Below, piece after piece: positions 12,277-22,190 of a DNA stretch of 64,000 nt; position 1 is the stretch's first letter, and each line of letters starts with the position of its first letter. The DNA comes from Adiantum capillus-veneris (lineage: Eukaryota; Streptophyta; Polypodiopsida; Polypodiales; Pteridaceae). The stretch is taken from the NCBI GenBank assembly GCA_014529385.2, contig CM043963.1, positions 92,826,912 through 92,890,911 on the forward strand, given 5' to 3'. Made by a program: the position numbers and the translations under genes. Below the pieces are notes generated by a model. That model did no database searches. It was not told where the DNA came from and saw only the letters and a program-made list of their open reading frames with translations.

Positions 12277-12829
12277 AATCCTTGATTGCTTGACTCGCTC
12301 GATCTCCTCTGTAGGGTTTGGATAAGTTTCTATCTTCTTCTTGGATCCTGGCCATTGTGGCTCCTAACGATCTTCCTTGTTGATTTCTTTCTAGTGGTTG
12401 TTTTGGTCTCCATGGTTTCACCTGAGTCAGAATCCTCTTCAGCGTTGTTCATATATACGGAGTTGTCACCAGTCCCTATGTTGGTCTTTGAACTGGGGTC
12501 TGATTTTGCTACTTTTTGCGATCTCTTCCTTTGTGTTTTCTTCTTTTGAGATTGGGCAATTGATGCCGTGTCTCTTTCTTCAAGAATATAATTTTGTTTT
12601 TGGAGCATCAATCATGTGAGTACGTTTATTGGTACCACATATGTACTTTGTGATGGCTCCTCAGTTATCTCAATCAAGTTTAATGGCGTAATCCTCGACG
12701 CATCTGAATTATTCAGACATTGGGCAATCAAATGATCTATGCCCCAAAACACTCCCTCTCGTATGTATTCTTTCAAGACAGTCTTCTAAGAGTCGGGTAA
12801 TCATTTTTTCTTCCACCCTTAGGGTTCTA

Positions 12830-13243
12830 TACTAATCCCCAGCCTTTCCAATTAAGGTTAGGCTTAAAGAATTACTCTTATGCAGTTCATTGTGTTCTCC
12901 TAGAGAATCGCATATTTGTTCAAACACTTCGATATGCTTTCTTACATCCCCTTCTCTACTAAATTTTTGTGTGAGCTTGGCTATTTGTATTGCCTTACTT
13001 CTAGGCTCTCTATCAGGCGTGTTACACATATTCTCAGCAATAGATCAATCGGACAGTTTGAGAAAATGTTGCCAAGTCTCCTAAATAAGCAGGTATAGTG
13101 GTCGCAGGTGCAGGTGCTCCTGGAACTACATGTGGGATGGGAGTTGGCCTTGGCCTTGGCATACGCGCGGCCCGTGGGTCCCATACCTCGTATGGTGGTG
13201 TACCACGTGGTGGTTCAAAGTTCATAGGTGTGGCCCTAGGCAT
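12830..13243 (-). pseudogene. Element E gag (capsid-like) remnant
   Basis: Minus frames at 13034-13243 (Pro-rich, with EVWDPR) and 12832-13029. The latter has GDVRKHIEVFEQICDSL followed by L-T-L-I-G-K-A-G-D and then a TAG where Trp is expected. This is the retrotransposon-gag pattern also seen in B (S-R-D-P-R-D-H-V-A-A-F...T-T-W-F) and D. The 12276-12830 segment continues in broken frames rich in Lys and Glu. Confidence 0.55.
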
Positions 13244-13264
13244 AGCCGTGCCAGTTACGACATG

Positions 13265-14160
13265 TTATAGATAAATGGTATGGGCCCACTTGAATAAGAG
13301 CTCGTATAATGCCATTTTGGAGTGTGAGCCCTTGGCATAATTGGAGGTGTGGGAGCTACATGGGCATGAGGTGCGACAGATAAATAGGCTAGATGCACAC
13401 CTGTAGGTATTGTTGGGAGCACTGTGTAGCAGTGTAGTGCTAAAAAACAAGGTCCAAGGTGTACTTCTTGTACTCATCACCGGAGTAGGTATCGTAGCCG
13501 TAGTGTCTCTGAGAGATAAATGAGCTAGATTTGGAAAATTAAAACTACTACTTGTGGGTTCAGAATGTACTGAAACTCCAGGCAACACAATATATGAAGG
13601 GTCCATTGGACTCACTAAAGAAGTTTCCATCTGTGATAGTGTCGGTTGTCTGGCCTTGCCCGTATCCAAGAATCTCATAAGGCCCGTTGAAGGAATGTTA
13701 ATCTCTCGGTTTTGCATCTCCGATTGGATGATGCTATGGATGACGTTGTAGACTATCTGTTGCTGCTCCTCTAGACTTGTGGCACTAGAAGTAGATTGTA
13801 CAGCTTCTAACCAACCTATATGGTATGTGCAACCCGTGTATAGGTCAGTCAAGATCTCAGTTTGTAGGTCATATTTCCAATTTTCGTTAAGAAATAACCC
13901 TTCTAGACCCGGCATACTAGAGGTTTCCCTCGAGGTGGAAGCATTGTTGTTCCCCACAGTTTGACCCACATTGCCTACTAACTCAGGATATCAATTGGTA
14001 TGCATGTTGTCCCAGGGGTCTTTCCCTTCATGGCTCAGTGTTGTTCTAGGAAACTCTCCATTTCCCTCTCCCTAGCTGCTTGCATATAGCACTCAACTTC
14101 TTACACCTCCGCAAGACTCCTACCATTGAGTAGTAGAACTTTCGGGGGTGATTGCTTTGC
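13265..14160 (-). pseudogene. Element E leader ORF/gag N-terminal region (split by element A)
   Basis: A 234-residue minus frame (13265-13969), rich in Ser, Thr and Pro, with no recognised domain, followed toward 14160 by broken coding sequence. If element A and one copy of its 4-bp target duplication are removed, the frame across the junction with 24194 stays open for about 20 codons on each side. This shows that A landed in this coding region. Confidence 0.5.
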
Positions 14161-14164
14161 ACAG
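14161..14164. repeat. Target-site duplication of element A, left
   Basis: ACAG, matched by ACAG at 24194-24197. Confidence 0.75.
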
Positions 14165-16177
14165 TGTCGTGTTGTAACACGTACATAGTGGGAATGCATG
14201 CTACAAGATCTATCTTATAACTTTTTAGATACATAATTATCTTTCCTATAATGTACATATGCATATTTAAGTATAATAATAAGCCTTCTATCTCATCCTA
14301 TTATTTTTCTCAAGGGTAACCTATCCTTACTTTACTATCAGAAAATACTATGGGAAAAGCTCAATAGCTCCGCCTCTTTAACTTGGGGCAAAAAGCATTG
14401 ATTCTTTATTTCTACTATCTCTTTATCATCTCACACCCTAGCTAGATCCTATATCTAAGGTAAACTCCAATATATGTATATTCTATGTATTTTTTATACT
14501 TTTTTTATATTTCTTTTTAAATAGCTACTAGGAGGGAATCAAATCCTAGTGGGACACTAGGTGGCATGATTTCAAAGATACACTTATTTTAATGCATTAT
14601 TGCAAGCATGATTATAAAACTTTGTCAAGGAGCAATGTCATGCTTTCATATGGCATGAGGTGTCCTTTGGAATTAAATGAAAGTCTAGGCTAAGGGGACC
14701 ACGGGAAGACTTTTGCTGCCACAAATGGACCCTATTTTGATGAATTTTTTACACAAGGTTCCAATCCGAATTGGAAAATGATTTTAAAATGAAAATCGTA
14801 GCTAATGAGCTGAAGTTTCTGCCCATATTTTTACTTTTTTATTTGGAGCCACGGTTGAGGAGATATGATCAAAATACTGGACCCCAGTCTGCCCACATCA
14901 TGCAGGGACAACTCATTTCCAACTTTTTCAATTCCTATTCACACTGGCTCCTCTCTTCTTGTGTAAACCCTTGGGGGTTCCCTTCACCTATAAAAGGGGG
15001 CCTCTTCTTCCTTGAAAAGGAACTCATGCATTCAAGCCATTGATGAGAGGAATTCTTGAGGGAGTGAGTAGTAATGCCTAATTGTACTTAGCCCCATGAA
15101 CATAAGCCCAAGCCTACACTTTCTCCTAGAGGAAGACTAGCCATTCTTGTACACTATCCTTGGAAGATCAAATCTAATCAAAGAAGGTGTTGTACTTGGC
15201 ATATCAATCAACGTTGAATTCTCCCCTCTTCTTCTCTCTCCCATCAATAATGGTGCCGAAGGGTTTCAAGTAAGATGTGTTCTACATTGATGTTTTCTTG
15301 ATTTCTTGGTGTTTTCATTTTCATCTCTAATGCAACATATATATATGTATCTAATCTCATATCCTTAACCAAACCTATCTCTCTCATTCTTAGTAATTCG
15401 TCTTCTCTGCAAATTCTAGGGTCTCTTTTCTACATGTACATCTCTCCTCGCAGTATCCTTATTGCGTACGGGCAAGAATAGTGCTTGGGAGGGAAACTTC
15501 TCATCTCTTCACTTCTCTCATATCTCCATTTCTCACATACTATCCTAGATGAATAACCCACATGATGATCATTTCTATCGCTTTCACTCGGTATGATCTA
15601 TTAGAATTAACGTATGGATTAGCCGAAAAATACACTTTCAATAACGTATAGTGTTTCTCTTTGGCCCAGAAAGGCTTAATGAAATACTTCTATCACCGGA
15701 TCCCATCATACTACCTCTCATAAACTATAACTTTTCTTTTGACGTAAGCGTAGTTATCTTGCTATGAACCAAGAGGATTTGTACACACAATTAATCCCAA
15801 TCACTAGACAAAATATATATATTATGGTAAGCACAAAACTACAATTCCAAAGAACAATTCGTAGGCTATTTGGTCAGCCAAGATTGAATGCCATTAAATC
15901 ATCTATTAAACTTTTCATATTACCCATGATACGATATGACCATAGCCTTGATGTTTTCATTTTCGTATTGTTTTGACATTCTCTTTTGTGTTCTTTCTTT
16001 GTGTGTGTGAGTGCAAGAGAGAAAGAGTGAGTTTTCTTTGATAGCACTTCTTTCCAAACCCTAGTCTTCATGGCATCTATGGTTTAACTCCTTCATATAG
16101 TTTTTGTTGAGTTCTCTCACAAACTCTCACAGCCATAAGCCCGGTGCTTTCCTGGCAAGACCGCAAATTTCTCGACA
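14165..16177 (+). repeat. Element A 5' LTR
   Basis: 2013 bp, starting TGTCG and ending CGACA as perfect short inverted ends. Contains a TATA box at 14989. A 10-bp CTCTCACAAA duplication near the end is absent from the 3' copy. Confidence 0.95.
14989..14995 (+). promoter_or_regulatory. TATA box in element A 5' LTR
   Basis: TATAAAA followed by GGGGGCC, preserved identically at 23015-23021. It is a plausible core promoter for the element transcript, which would start some 25-35 bases downstream. Confidence 0.65.
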
Positions 16178-16183
16178 TATTTT

Positions 16184-16200
16184 TGGTGAACCCGACGCAA
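16184..16200 (+). other. Primer-binding site of element A
   Basis: TGGTGAACCCGACGCAA, six bases past the LTR end. The leading TGG complements the tRNA CCA end. I could not match the rest to a tRNA from memory, and it is not the initiator-Met type common in plant elements. Confidence 0.55.
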
Positions 16201-16230
16201 AACTGCCAGGGTGAGATTTTGTGGGTAACC

Positions 16231-18606
16231 ATGGGTGATCATGTTGAGCAACAGGGTATGCATTTTGACCCAGCAACAATGCAAATGTTTCAAGAATTTG
16301 CAATGTTCATGCAACAACAACATGCCACAGAAAGAAGGGAGATTTCAGCAACGAAGGCCATACAAGCAGTCGTCAATAGAATGGATCAATTCAATGGCAA
16401 AGATGTAACCAAGTACTTACGCGAGTATGTGAAGGAGATGGATCTGCATCGCGTGTCAGAAGGTGAGATGATTCAATGCTTTGAGCTAGTTGTTGCTCCA
16501 AAAATTAGGGAGCATGTTAGGGCAATTAAAGATGGGCATGGGAGAAATTGGGAAGAACTGAAAGTAGCTTTAAAGGAGGAATACTTCATGGAGGACTCTG
16601 AGAGAGTGACCAAAAGGACATTCTTAGAATGGGTAGTAAAGCCAAAGAAAGGACTATCAATAATAGAGCTACTAAGGGAATTTGAGCGGCGCTATGCACA
16701 ACTCACAAGGACAGAAAGGGCCACACTAGATGCAGAGAAGACAGATCTTTTCTTACAAGCTGCAGGTAAAGAGTTTCAAGAAAATTTGGAGCTTCTTCTT
16801 GAAGATAAAGATGCTGAGCAAGGACTAAAGGCCGACTGGAATGAGGTTGAAGGTGCTGTCTCACTGATTGCCAAACGACAAAGAAGAAGGGACAAGATGG
16901 TAGTAAACACTACAAGTCCTTCCACCTCAACTTCTGACAAAATGGTAAAGCCTACTTTTATCCCTCCTAAGTTTGATGAGTCCATGCTAGATGAGCTTGT
17001 GAAGGGAATGCGTGACTTGAAGGTGAAGCTTGCAAAGCTTGAAGAAAAAGGCCAACCATTAGGGCCACTTCCTAGGCAAAGACAACAGCCCAAAGAAGGG
17101 TTTGTTAATAGATGTATTTGGTGTGATAGTACAGACCATGTAAGAAGGGATTGTGATGATTTTAGTGATGCTTTGTCAAAAGATGTTGTCTTTTTTAAGG
17201 ATGGTAAAATCCACTTAAGAGAGACAGGTCTACCCTTGAGAACTAACTTTGGGAAAGAGGGAATGCAAACCTTAGTTGAAGATATGGCAACCAAGCATGC
17301 CACCTCTTCACTTGAGGCAGCTACTTATGGAGTAAAAATTGAACATTTTTGTGATGAAGAGGTGAGTGACCATCATGGTCAAATTTGGCCAAATGTCATG
17401 CAATTAGCTAAAAAGGAAAAGCTTACAAAAGAGATTCTACATGAAGCAGGTGATTGCATACGTCTAGAAACAGGATGGAATGATCCAATGGACTCATTGT
17501 CAGTGCATGCCTACATTAGAAAATGCCAACAAAATGAGGCAATTGTAGAAGAGAAGTGCAGACATGAGAATGCTGATGAAGGACCATCAAAAAGAGCTTC
17601 TAGAAGTGGGGGAAGAAGCGACTCAATGCCTTCTCAAACACCCTCAACAAAAGGAGTATCTCCACCTGAAGTACTCATGGAGGAGTCTACAACAGGAAAG
17701 AAGAAAGAGCCAACAAAAGGTAAGACAAAAGGCCCAACTTATAAACTACAATCTGATATTGAGGTTGCTACAGATTTAAAGAAAGTCTTGGAGGAAAGGA
17801 TCTTGAATAGCAAGATTGAGTTTACTCTAGGAGAAGTTCTTGGCATTGCAAAGCGCGAATTCCATGAGGAGATCATTGACATCATCAAGAGGAAGAGGCA
17901 AACCCTTGCTGAAGTTTCTTGTCCACAGGTTGAAGGGGAAACCTCGAAGACACAAGGGATGCAACTGCAAAATAAGGAGAATGATGGATCTGTGGTAGGA
18001 TGCTACCAATCTAGTGGGAGGGTGAAGCAAGTGCATTTTTCAAATGATGATGAAGAAGTTGAAGATATTCCTAGGAGTTACTATTCACGAAGTCATTGGG
18101 CAAGGGCTACTACAGAAACTTTGATCAAGGTAGGTGATCTTGAAGAGCCATTCGTTGCCTTGATTGACCATGGTTCAGAAATAAACATAATGTCAAAGAG
18201 TCTCTACAACAAGTGCAAATGGCCGATGGACACGGATCATGGCTGGATGGTAAAAGTGGCAAACAATTCATCCGGTGAATTGTATGCAGCATGTCCAGGT
18301 GTGAAGGTAACAATAGGTGATGTAAAGATTGACCAAAACTTCTTTGTACAGGATACATTTTCATATCATCTCATCCTTGGACAGCCCTACATTGTGGGAG
18401 TTCGAATGGAAACAAAGGTAAAGGATGATGGTTCAGCATATGCTAGGATACGTAGCAAAGATGGTAAACGAGCTGTCCAATTTCCTACAGTTTGTGTGAA
18501 CCATGAAAGAAATCGTGACAACCTCAGAGAACATCCTCTACCAAAGGTGAGCAAAGAGTTTCATGATCATAGAGAAATGATGGGTTTTGGCCAAGTACCA
18601 TTGTAA
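16231..18606 (+). CDS. gag-pr: Element A Gag-protease polyprotein
   Basis: A 791-residue ORF. ATG at 16231 is chosen because the frame upstream (to 16144) runs through the primer site into the LTR. Residues about 50-230 look like a retrotransposon capsid domain. A zinc knuckle CIWCDSTDHVRRDC (C-x2-C-x4-H-x4-C) sits at about 295-308. A long Lys/Glu-rich spacer follows, then a retropepsin-like domain with ALIDHGSEINIM (Asp about 646) and the partner motif L-I-L-G-Q-P near 700. The usual Asp-Ser/Thr-Gly triad reads Asp-His-Gly. The ORF has no internal stop. It ends in TAA inside a predicted hairpin, and pol lies in the -1 frame, so a Gag-Pol fusion by frameshifting is expected. Confidence 0.9.
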   Translation: MGDHVEQQGMHFDPATMQMFQEFAMFMQQQHATERREISATKAIQAVVNRMDQFNGKDVTKYLREYVKEMDLHRVSEGEMIQCFELVVAPKIREHVRAIKDGHGRNWEELKVALKEEYFMEDSERVTKRTFLEWVVKPKKGLSIIELLREFERRYAQLTRTERATLDAEKTDLFLQAAGKEFQENLELLLEDKDAEQGLKADWNEVEGAVSLIAKRQRRRDKMVVNTTSPSTSTSDKMVKPTFIPPKFDESMLDELVKGMRDLKVKLAKLEEKGQPLGPLPRQRQQPKEGFVNRCIWCDSTDHVRRDCDDFSDALSKDVVFFKDGKIHLRETGLPLRTNFGKEGMQTLVEDMATKHATSSLEAATYGVKIEHFCDEEVSDHHGQIWPNVMQLAKKEKLTKEILHEAGDCIRLETGWNDPMDSLSVHAYIRKCQQNEAIVEEKCRHENADEGPSKRASRSGGRSDSMPSQTPSTKGVSPPEVLMEESTTGKKKEPTKGKTKGPTYKLQSDIEVATDLKKVLEERILNSKIEFTLGEVLGIAKREFHEEIIDIIKRKRQTLAEVSCPQVEGETSKTQGMQLQNKENDGSVVGCYQSSGRVKQVHFSNDDEEVEDIPRSYYSRSHWARATTETLIKVGDLEEPFVALIDHGSEINIMSKSLYNKCKWPMDTDHGWMVKVANNSSGELYAACPGVKVTIGDVKIDQNFFVQDTFSYHLILGQPYIVGVRMETKVKDDGSAYARIRSKDGKRAVQFPTVCVNHERNRDNLREHPLPKVSKEFHDHREMMGFGQVPL

Positions 18607-18625
18607 AGCGGGATTGCAGTGGTAC
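18582..18625 (+). promoter_or_regulatory. Predicted -1 ribosomal frameshift signal between gag-pr and pol
   Basis: The heptamer G GGT TTT (18582-18588, split in gag codons) fits the X XXY YYZ rule. Six bases later a 12-bp stem starts: 18595-18606 (GTACCATTGTAA) pairs with 18614-18625 (TTGCAGTGGTAC), including two G-U pairs, around a 7-base loop. The gag stop codon lies in the stem. The pol frame is open from 18573 (after TAG at 18570-18572), so the slip site is inside the 34-base overlap. Frame direction, spacing and structure all agree with -1 frameshifting. Confidence 0.75.
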
Positions 18626-21059
18626 AAAAAGAAAAAGGGTCTCGCCTGATCCAAAAATAAGTGAAGCGTTTTCAACGAGCTCCTTGGTAACAAAGAATGG
18701 ATCAGTATGTTTTACAAAAATTGAAGATTTGAAGAGATGTGAGAGGCAATATGTGCATAATGTACAAATAGGCATGGAAAAGAGTGGGTTACTAGAGCCT
18801 ACTGAAAATGTTTTGGGTTTGTGTGAACAAGTTTCTTTTGTAGATACTATGGGTGAGCTTAATGCTATAATGGGGTCTAATTTGCATCTTGAAAATGAAT
18901 TTGTGGAAGTTTGCTCTATGGAAATGTATCAAGTAATAGAAGCCTTTAAAGAAAGCCAAACAGTTGACCCAGAAGTCCATGTTGAAACTAAATACAAGAG
19001 TGTAGCAAAGAAGGTGAAACCAATAGCTTCACCCTTACCACCCAACAACAGGGAAAATATTGAGCAGGCTTCTTTACAACCAAGTTTGAGGAATCCTAAA
19101 AAGATTGGGCATACCTTCACAAAGGAGTCTTTCCAAGACTTGCAGATTGGTCGCAAGGAGTTTCTAACACAGGAGGAGACAAAGTACTTCAAAGAAATGC
19201 TTTCAAAGCATGGTAAAGCTTTTGAATTGGAGCCACATGAGATTGGATGTGTTGATCCTTCTATTGTAGCTCCTGTGGTAATTTTCACAATACCTCATGT
19301 GCCTTGGAATCTGCGGCGTATTCCGGTTCCAAAGGCTCATTTGCCAAAGTTAGTAGAGCTACTGAATGAGAAAATCAAAATGGGAATCTTGGAGCCTTCT
19401 TGTGCTCCATACTCAAACAGGTGGTTCAAAGTTCCGAAGAAGAATGGTTCTCTACGCTTCATCCAAGATATGCAACCAGTGAACAAGGTGACAATTAGAA
19501 ATGTAGGTACAAGTCCAATTGTGGATGAGTTTGCAAAGGCATTTGCAGGGAGGGCAATCTACTCAATGGGGGATCTCTACTCAGGGTATGATCAATTTCA
19601 ACTTGCAATCGAAAGCAAAGACTTGACAACCATGAGGACACCTTTGGGTTTGGTAAGGATGTGTACCTTGCCACACGGAGCAACCAACTCGGTTGCACAT
19701 ATGATGAATGGGATGAATAAGGTCTTACGTGACTTTATTCCTCAAATCACAATGCCTTTCATTGATGATTTGCCTATCAAAGGATGTGAAGAAATTGACA
19801 ATGATGAAGCTTTGGATCTCAAGGGATGTCACAGGTTTGTGGTAAATCACATAAATGATTGTGATAAAATTTTGTCTAGGTTGGAAGAAGTGAATCTTAC
19901 ATTGTCAGGGAAAAAGTCTATGTTTGGTGTCAATGAAGTGCTTATTGTGAGGCACATGTGCGGGCCATATGGTAGGAAACCTTGTTCAACAAAGGTAGAT
20001 GCCATCCAAAGAATGAAAGAAACGTGCACTAGCATCACTGAGGTTAGAAGGTTTCTGGGAGCATGTGTCTTCTATGTTATTTGGATTCCACATTTTGCAC
20101 ATGTAGCTGATCCTCTTTATCAGCTGCTTAGAAAGAATCAGAAGTTTAAATGGACAAAAGCACATGTAAAATCCATGAAAAAGCTAAAGGAGTTGCTCCA
20201 GTCAGCAACAACTTTGAGAAAGGTAGACTATGAGTGTCAAAGGCCAGTAATTGTGACAGTAGACACCAGTCCTACAGGGATTGGATGGGCAATAGGGCAA
20301 GATGACAAAGAAGGACACAGGTATGTGGTAAGATTTGGAGCAAAGGTGCTAAGTGTTCGCCAAAGAAACTATCCACAGATAAAGAGAGAGTTATGGGGTA
20401 TGGTTACAGCCTTGAAAAGTGGAAAAGAGTACCTAATTGGTGCATGTGTGGTTGTAGAAACAGATTGTCTACCACTTCTTGGGATGATTACAAGCTGCTC
20501 AAGTCCAGACATTGCTATGTTGCAGTGGATTGCCTACATTAAGTCCTTAAATCCTGAGTTTAAGCACATTGCAGATAAAGACAATACAGTGGTAGATATG
20601 CTATCAAGGGCAAGGTATGAAGATGAGTCACAAATGATTGACGAGGGAGATGATGTAGGCAAAAAGTTCTATTCTATCTCTCATGTCAAAGGTAACAATG
20701 TCTGCATGACTAATCTACTTGAATCATTCTTGAAAGAGCTTTATGAAGGTGATTGGCTTCTTATTGGAAGCTACTTGAGTACTCTAACAAAACACGATGA
20801 TTGGTCTGAACAAGAATTCAAGAGGATACGCAGGAAAGCATATGGGTACTTTTTGAGGGATGTTTACTTGTGGAAGCATCCTAAACAAAAGGGTGCTACA
20901 CCACAAAGGGTTATATGTAAAAAAGAGACTCAAGTAAAGCTCATGCAAGAGTTTCATGAGATTCTATGGGCTGGACACAGGGGTGTATGGGCAACCTTCT
21001 CCAAGTTGAAAGAAAAATACTGGTGGAAGGTATGTATAAAGATGTATCTCAGTTTGTAG
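18588..21059 (+). CDS. pol: Element A Pol: reverse transcriptase and RNase H (integrase start)
   Basis: This frame has no need of its own start; translation would enter from gag by the -1 shift. The first ATG is at 18684. RT motifs follow in order: K-V-P-K-K-N-G-S-L-R-F, then G-D-L-Y-S-G-Y-D, then L-P-H-G-A-T-N-S, then FIDD at 19758-19769 in place of the usual Y-x-D-D. RNase H shows Asp 20262, Glu about 20388, Asp 20463 and Asp 20595. Integrase begins with the H...H half of its zinc site (F-H-E...G-H-R-G), but the frame is lost near 21026 and ends at 21059. RT and RNase H are uninterrupted over about 800 codons. Confidence 0.9.
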   Translation, partial: WPSTIVKRDCSGTKRKRVSPDPKISEAFSTSSLVTKNGSVCFTKIEDLKRCERQYVHNVQIGMEKSGLLEPTENVLGLCEQVSFVDTMGELNAIMGSNLHLENEFVEVCSMEMYQVIEAFKESQTVDPEVHVETKYKSVAKKVKPIASPLPPNNRENIEQASLQPSLRNPKKIGHTFTKESFQDLQIGRKEFLTQEETKYFKEMLSKHGKAFELEPHEIGCVDPSIVAPVVIFTIPHVPWNLRRIPVPKAHLPKLVELLNEKIKMGILEPSCAPYSNRWFKVPKKNGSLRFIQDMQPVNKVTIRNVGTSPIVDEFAKAFAGRAIYSMGDLYSGYDQFQLAIESKDLTTMRTPLGLVRMCTLPHGATNSVAHMMNGMNKVLRDFIPQITMPFIDDLPIKGCEEIDNDEALDLKGCHRFVVNHINDCDKILSRLEEVNLTLSGKKSMFGVNEVLIVRHMCGPYGRKPCSTKVDAIQRMKETCTSITEVRRFLGACVFYVIWIPHFAHVADPLYQLLRKNQKFKWTKAHVKSMKKLKELLQSATTLRKVDYECQRPVIVTVDTSPTGIGWAIGQDDKEGHRYVVRFGAKVLSVRQRNYPQIKRELWGMVTALKSGKEYLIGACVVVETDCLPLLGMITSCSSPDIAMLQWIAYIKSLNPEFKHIADKDNTVVDMLSRARYEDESQMIDEGDDVGKKFYSISHVKGNNVCMTNLLESFLKELYEGDWLLIGSYLSTLTKHDDWSEQEFKRIRRKAYGYFLRDVYLWKHPKQKGATPQRVICKKETQVKLMQEFHEILWAGHRGVWATFSKLKEKYWWKVCIKMYLSL

Positions 21060-22123
21060 AGACATGTGTAACTTGTCAAGTGTATTCAAATGTTCGACAT
21101 TGTGATGGATTGCACCCTACATATCCACTAGCCATGCACTATAGATGGGTTGTGGATCTAGTCACAATGCCTCTAGGACTCTGGCAGATGAGATACTTGG
21201 TTCTTGCACGAGAGGACCTAACTAACTAGGTTGAAGGAAGAGCATTAAGAGCTAAAACCACAGAAGCTGTGTGCAAATTCCTTCTTGATGAGGTGATTTG
21301 CCGTTATGGTTGTGTGGGAAAAATCACTGCAGATAGAGGTGAACTGGATGCCGAAGAAGCAAGGGAGTTCTTTTCTAGATTAGGAATCAATCTTTCTCTT
21401 ACTACAGCTTACAACCCTCAAGGCAATGGAAAGAGTGAAAGAGGGCATCCTCCTATCATCAAAGCTTTGGCCAAGGCTTGTGAAGGAAGAGTTAGTGAGT
21501 GGCAAAAACTATTACCATATTCTTTATGGGCTGATCGTACAACACATAGCTCAGTAACTGGCTACATGCTTGCGGAGCTAATGTATGGTCAAAAGCCAGT
21601 GATGCCGATTGAAGATACAATTCCCACATGGAATGTACTACCTTGGCAAGAGGGGCTTAGCAGGGAAGATCTCCTTGCACTGCGTATAAGGCAGCTAGAG
21701 AGAAGACATGGAGACATTGAAGTTGCAAAAGAACGACTCAAAAATGCAAGGTTGAAAAACAAGGAATACTTTGATAAGCGACATCGACTCAGGAGCAAAT
21801 CAATTGACAAAGGTGACTGGGTTTTGGTGTATGATAGTAGCCTTGATAACCAACACACAGCCATGCGTAAGTTTTCAAAAAGATGGTTTGGACCATATGT
21901 TGTAAAGCATGTGCATGAAAATGCTACTTACAGCTTGTCTGAACTAGATGGTACATAAGTAAAGATTCCCATTGCAAAAAAAAGGATCAAAATGTTTAAG
22001 AGAAGAAGAGACAATGATCCAAAAGATGTTGATGAGGAAGAAGAGAAAACCACAGGTAAAGATCAAAGTAAAGATGAAGATTTGGAATCATCTAGTGAAG
22101 AAGAAAGCAAGGAAGATGTATAA
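21026..22123 (+). pseudogene. Element A integrase, disrupted
   Basis: After an apparent one-base loss near 21026 the coding continues in frame 2. The Cys pair of the zinc site (C-V-T-C) is near 21064. The catalytic triad is intact as Asp 21155, Asp 21332 and Glu 21437. Two in-frame stops break it: TAG at 21227, where Trp is expected (TGG to TAG), and TAA at 21956 just before the basic C-terminal tail. The tail ends at TAA 22121 and has a long acidic and Lys-rich stretch. Three simple lesions separate this copy from an intact frame. Confidence 0.85.
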
Positions 22124-22178
22124 GAGGGCTGATCTTACAAAGAAATAATGTGGCACATACCGGAGGATGTGCAGGTTT

Positions 22179-22190
22179 AGAGGGGGTGGA
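22179..22190 (+). other. Polypurine tract of element A
   Basis: AGAGGGGGTGGA directly before the 3' LTR start; mostly purine, one T. Confidence 0.7.

Noticed and set aside
14771-15043. 90-residue ORF present in both LTRs of element A (also 22797-23069)
   Set aside because: It spans the TATA box region of the LTR and repeats only because the LTR is duplicated; no domain or coding bias.
16144-16230. Upstream extension of the element A gag ORF
   Set aside because: The extra 29 codons run through the LTR end and the primer site; ATG 16231 is the reasonable start.
18606-18660. Pseudoknot added to the frameshift hairpin
   Set aside because: Only three loop bases can pair with a downstream CGC; too weak to claim.
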